Assembly (NCBI RefSeq): GCF_032062135.1 | Contig: NC_092861.1 | Location: 138,529,845-138,593,844 of the forward strand | Length of the DNA stretch: 64,000 bases | Direction: 5' to 3' | Origin: Pyxicephalus adspersus | Taxonomy: Eukaryota > Chordata > Amphibia > Anura > Pyxicephalidae | Shown here: in pieces, positions 60,476 to 64,000 of the stretch | Position numbering within the stretch: the stretch's first letter is position 1 | How the letters are laid out: the number at the start of each line of letters is the position of its first letter | Made by a program: the position numbers and the translations under genes | The notes under the pieces: model-generated | Seen by the model: only the letters and a program-made list of their open reading frames with translations | Told to the model about the DNA's origin: nothing | The model's database searches: none

Positions 60476-63400
60476 AAATGCTTGCTGTATATGCTGCTCT
60501 AATAAGGGCTGAAACCCTTGTGAACTAGACCTTGGACAGCTATCACAGGAACGGGTGTCTCTATTGAAAGATTTAGCTTTGTCTCCTATTCTGATGACTA
60601 CATAAATATGCAGATTTCATTAAAAAAAATACCTAGTGATTTCGCAGGGCATGTTGTTGTTGAGACACTTCCTGCCTTGGGGATGACAACTCTGTCTTTG
60701 TGAGCTGTACTGCTGCTCGCTCACCCAGTATCACAGGCTATTAGTGCATTACTCAAGCATGGACCACTAATGTAACCATCAGGAAACCACCTCTGAGATA
60801 TGTCAAGCAAACATTGCATTAAATGCCCTGCAGGAAATCAACAATAGGCTGAGATGCAAAAAAAGAATAAAACAAATAATAATAAAAAAAAAATCTTGGC
60901 AAGTGTTTATGATCTAATATCGTGCATTGCAGAGCTATTTTCTCTATCCATTTATGTGTGCTTGAGCATGGAATGTCTTGTCCCTAACCAGACCTTTCTT
61001 TTGCCATCATATTGTAAGTGAAAAGTGGAGCAAACAAGGTCAATACAAAATCCCTTATAGTCTGTTTCATATCCTGGGATTTTCCTCCATGGTGTACTCA
61101 AATTGTTTTAGAACTAGATCCAGACCAACACATATTTTCCAATTTCTTGATGCCTCATAACAGCTTGTAGACAGATATCAATAACATCTGTTGTATTAGG
61201 GTGTCTAGATGCACAGTGATGCACTGTAACCGCACCCCGGTTTCCTGTGTTGTCACAAGAGAAGCTTTGGACGCAATGCAGCAGGGTGAGACTTGTGGTA
61301 TCCTCGATGTGGTTACCTATTGTGCTTTATGACGCCCATATCTCTAATTCTTTTGTAGCAAATCTGATCTGGAGGTAAGATAGGGAAGCCCAGCGTTCAT
61401 CAGATTGTTTTGTGTTGCCTGTGACACATTTAAAACTGTGTTAAAAGATTGGTTAAAGAGATCTTGTCACTTGCTTAAAAACATTCAGGTAAAAGCCCAG
61501 AAAGATCAAATTTTTGATTTGCTTACTTGCAGTGGTTTTCCTTTCCATAAATGATTTTGAATTGCTTGTAATGTATTTTTGAACCTAGAGATTTTACTAC
61601 TCCAGGAGAGTTGATTCCCTAGCACATGTCTCCTTGCATGCCAAAGCCCTTTATTCTCAAGAAAATCGGTACATACATTGTGTGTTGGCCCAGCTACTCC
61701 ACCCCTCACTGTCCTACATAATCTTTTATTTAGCTTCCAGTGGAGCGGCAAACCCCAATATACAGTAAATTCATTATTCCAAACTCAATTAACCAAAAAC
61801 TCTCAAGCAACCAGCAAGTGACCTGACCGATACTTGGTGAACCTCGCTGTCAGTACGCTGACACTTGCCAGGATCACTTCCGTTACAGCTCCCCAAAACA
61901 TTTATTTTACTACTTTCCTGGCTAGTCACAATGGAGGATTGACTTTTCTTCTACTGCTGCCATTATACTATCTTGTCCTTTTTGTTGGACAAGCGAGTTA
62001 TACAGTACGGGTATATTGCTCTGACTGTAAGTGGATTTGTAATGGGTCATACACTCCACATATTGTATTGCACTGCTATTGTACCTCTATCTAATTCTGA
62101 AGTTCAGTCACTTTTGGTGGTTAGATGAGTGAGACTGATGGCAACATAAAACTATGCCAAATATGGGAATTTTTTTTTACTTTTTGAATGAGAGTTTGAA
62201 CAGTAAGAACCAAATTCTACCTTCCTCCCACATAACGCTGTATTGGCACCAAGGCACGTCCTCAGCAATGGTTGGGACAGAGAAAGCTATTTTTTTTACC
62301 TGTTTTTTTTTTCTTAGGCATTTGACTGTTAGCATGGTGAACTGAGATGAACCCCTAAAACCAGAGCCTCTAAATGGTCTTTTTTTGAGGGAACCACTCC
62401 TAGAACACACCTCAGTTTTCTCCCCAATTCTCAGTTTTACCATAATCCACTCTTTTGGGACCAAAAAGATTCAGCCTTCCACTTTTGGGGAGTACAATTG
62501 TGCCCTTAGGCACTTTTTAGGTTGAATAACCCTGCCTTATATACATTTTATTATTTTTTTATGAATAAGTTGATAAAATAAGGTTCTACCTTTAAGTTTT
62601 CATCCAAATCTTAAAGGTGGCACAATGACCATCGCCAGTATAACTTTTTGTATGTAACTGTGTATGTATTATTGTTGACTGGAATTCATCTTAAAATGTT
62701 CTATGTTCTGTACACTTTTTTTTTCCAAGCTGGAACTCTCTCATCCTCCCATATAAATCTGTTTGTCCTTCCCACAGTCCACTCACATATATTTATGTAT
62801 TGTGTTTATTTGATTTTCCCCTTGTGTGGTTTTCTGTTTTGCTCCTGTTCCTTGGCGTTCCTCTTTCATGAATGCTTTATTAGCATGTGTAAGCTGCAGA
62901 ACTAGATATTTTCCTATATAGATCATTTTGAGTCTTTCTTGGCAAAAAATTGTGTTGCTTCTATTTCAGGATAATTCCTTTTCCATTTCAGATGCTTTTT
63001 TTGTCAGTTATGTGTGTTTGTGTTTTGATTTTGTTTTGTATTTGCAGCCATGCTTTTCATTCATCGTTATGTTCTTTTAATGTGTACTGCTGTATCATGG
63101 AGTACCACTTTAAATATCAGTTTAGTTCTAAACAAGGCACGGACATACCTATTATTAATACCCATGAGCTAAAATAATATGCAACTACACCACTGCAATC
63201 TTATAACAGGAAGTATTTTAGGCAATATACACCCTGCCCACTTCACTCTATAATCTCATAGATCTAGTCCAACACCCCTCCTGTCTGGTTAAACATTCCT
63301 CTCCTTTTTTCTGAGATAGAACTCGAGCAATAATAAGGGGTATGGCTTACTAAGGCCAAACTATACATTAAAAATTACCAATTAAAATAGGATAGTTAGG

Positions 63401-64000
63401 TAATTACTGTATTTTAATCGTAAAATACTTTTTCTGTGAAGATGAATATTTGGAATAGGTAAATTTTTTAAATTTTATTTCAGTTAAGTTACTGAGTTTA
63501 GAATTGTTTTCAACTTCAGTGATTGATCATAATAATAATTGAAATACTAGCACAAGAAAATTGCATGGCGTAGCTTAGCATCACTCAAATATGCCAACAT
63601 AAAGCACTGCATAACACACATTGGTTTTTAGTATATAATTTAAAGGTGAAAACCTCTGTCAGTCTCTGTGCACCAGCAGAGATTTCTTATGAGATTTCTT
63701 ATTAATGTCTTAGACATTAATACAACAATATTAACAGAGATTGAGGCACTGAAAGGCAAGGCCTGCCATACTCTCTGTGCTATCAATAAACAACTGTACC
63801 ATCCCAAACCAACAATAAAAGTCTGGCTTAAATCTTCAACAATGTCATCACCCAAATCTTACTCTGTGGTAGTCACCTAAAATAGGAAGGCAGCCCAACC
63901 AAAATATTCCATCTGGAATTTTGTAGGCACCTCTTCTCCAAGTTCATTGAGATTGTGCTTGTCAGGCTGAGCTGGGGAGATTCAAATTTCTGCATGGGAT

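Larger units (their letters stand above)
59776..64000 (+). other. THADA: THADA intron, 5' portion, runs off the window
   Basis: This starts with the donor GTATGT. It holds two repeat-family copies (60044-60381 and 60393-60475). From 60480 to the window end I see AT-rich non-coding DNA with short open frames of no recognisable similarity and no exon that continues THADA in the required phase. Confidence 0.75.

Noticed and set aside
59776..64000. Search for the next THADA exon
   Set aside because: No stretch with an acceptor, correct phase and recognisable THADA peptide was found by eye, so none is annotated.

Overview
The window is a piece of a vertebrate nuclear genome, most likely from an anuran amphibian. 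The base composition is AT-rich, genes are split by consensus GT/AG splice sites, and much of the DNA is old transposon sequence. The repeat types present (tRNA-derived SINEs and L2-like LINEs sharing a GCGCTATATAAAT tail, many hAT-type MITEs, and a TTAA-flanked element) look like what I recall from frog genomes. The frog assignment is inference, and I cannot name a species.

Only one gene can be supported. Three plus-strand exons (14810-14978, 54188-54306 and 59690-59775) join in frame, with matching phases, into about 124 residues of THADA, a very large HEAT/ARM-repeat protein. They match the region of human THADA that contains REMAARALVPF, RQNHIHG and AKLWLAKRQNPCLVTR. The window therefore lies inside the 3' half of THADA. 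It holds the end of one intron (1-14809), a complete intron of about 39.2 kb (14979-54187), a complete intron of about 5.4 kb (54307-59689) and the start of another (59776-64000). I found no other protein-coding gene, tRNA or rRNA gene, CRISPR array or bacterial-type feature. An 875-base assembly gap lies at 23002-23876, and there is a single N at 38249.

The introns are built from layered mobile elements. hAT-type elements with recognisable target duplications lie at 3734-4567, 8969-9261, 12069-12346, 40983-41268, 43689-43974 and 49292-49564, and a truncated one starts at 45697. tRNA-derived SINEs or their fragments lie near 16.6, 17.6, 22.9, 24.8, 41.5, 54.9 and 58.8 kb. L2-like LINE pieces lie near 16.1, 32.9-33.5, 37.4 and 54.6 kb. 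The one at 32912-33533 still encodes part of a reverse-transcriptase C-terminal region and sits nested inside a MITE with a CACTAT duplication. A TTAA-flanked element at 55795-56654 carries a 30-bp perfect hairpin, two further hairpins and a splice-donor-like site. Several other repeat families recur two to four times.

A few stretches free of recognised repeats (about 10.1-10.8, 21.0-21.4, 29.5-29.9, 31.4-31.8, 48.8-49.1 and 59.4-59.6 kb) look like possible conserved non-coding elements, but this needs alignment to other genomes. I did not find a previously undescribed biological system. The most unusual structures are the hairpin-rich TTAA element and the nested LINE-in-MITE insertion.
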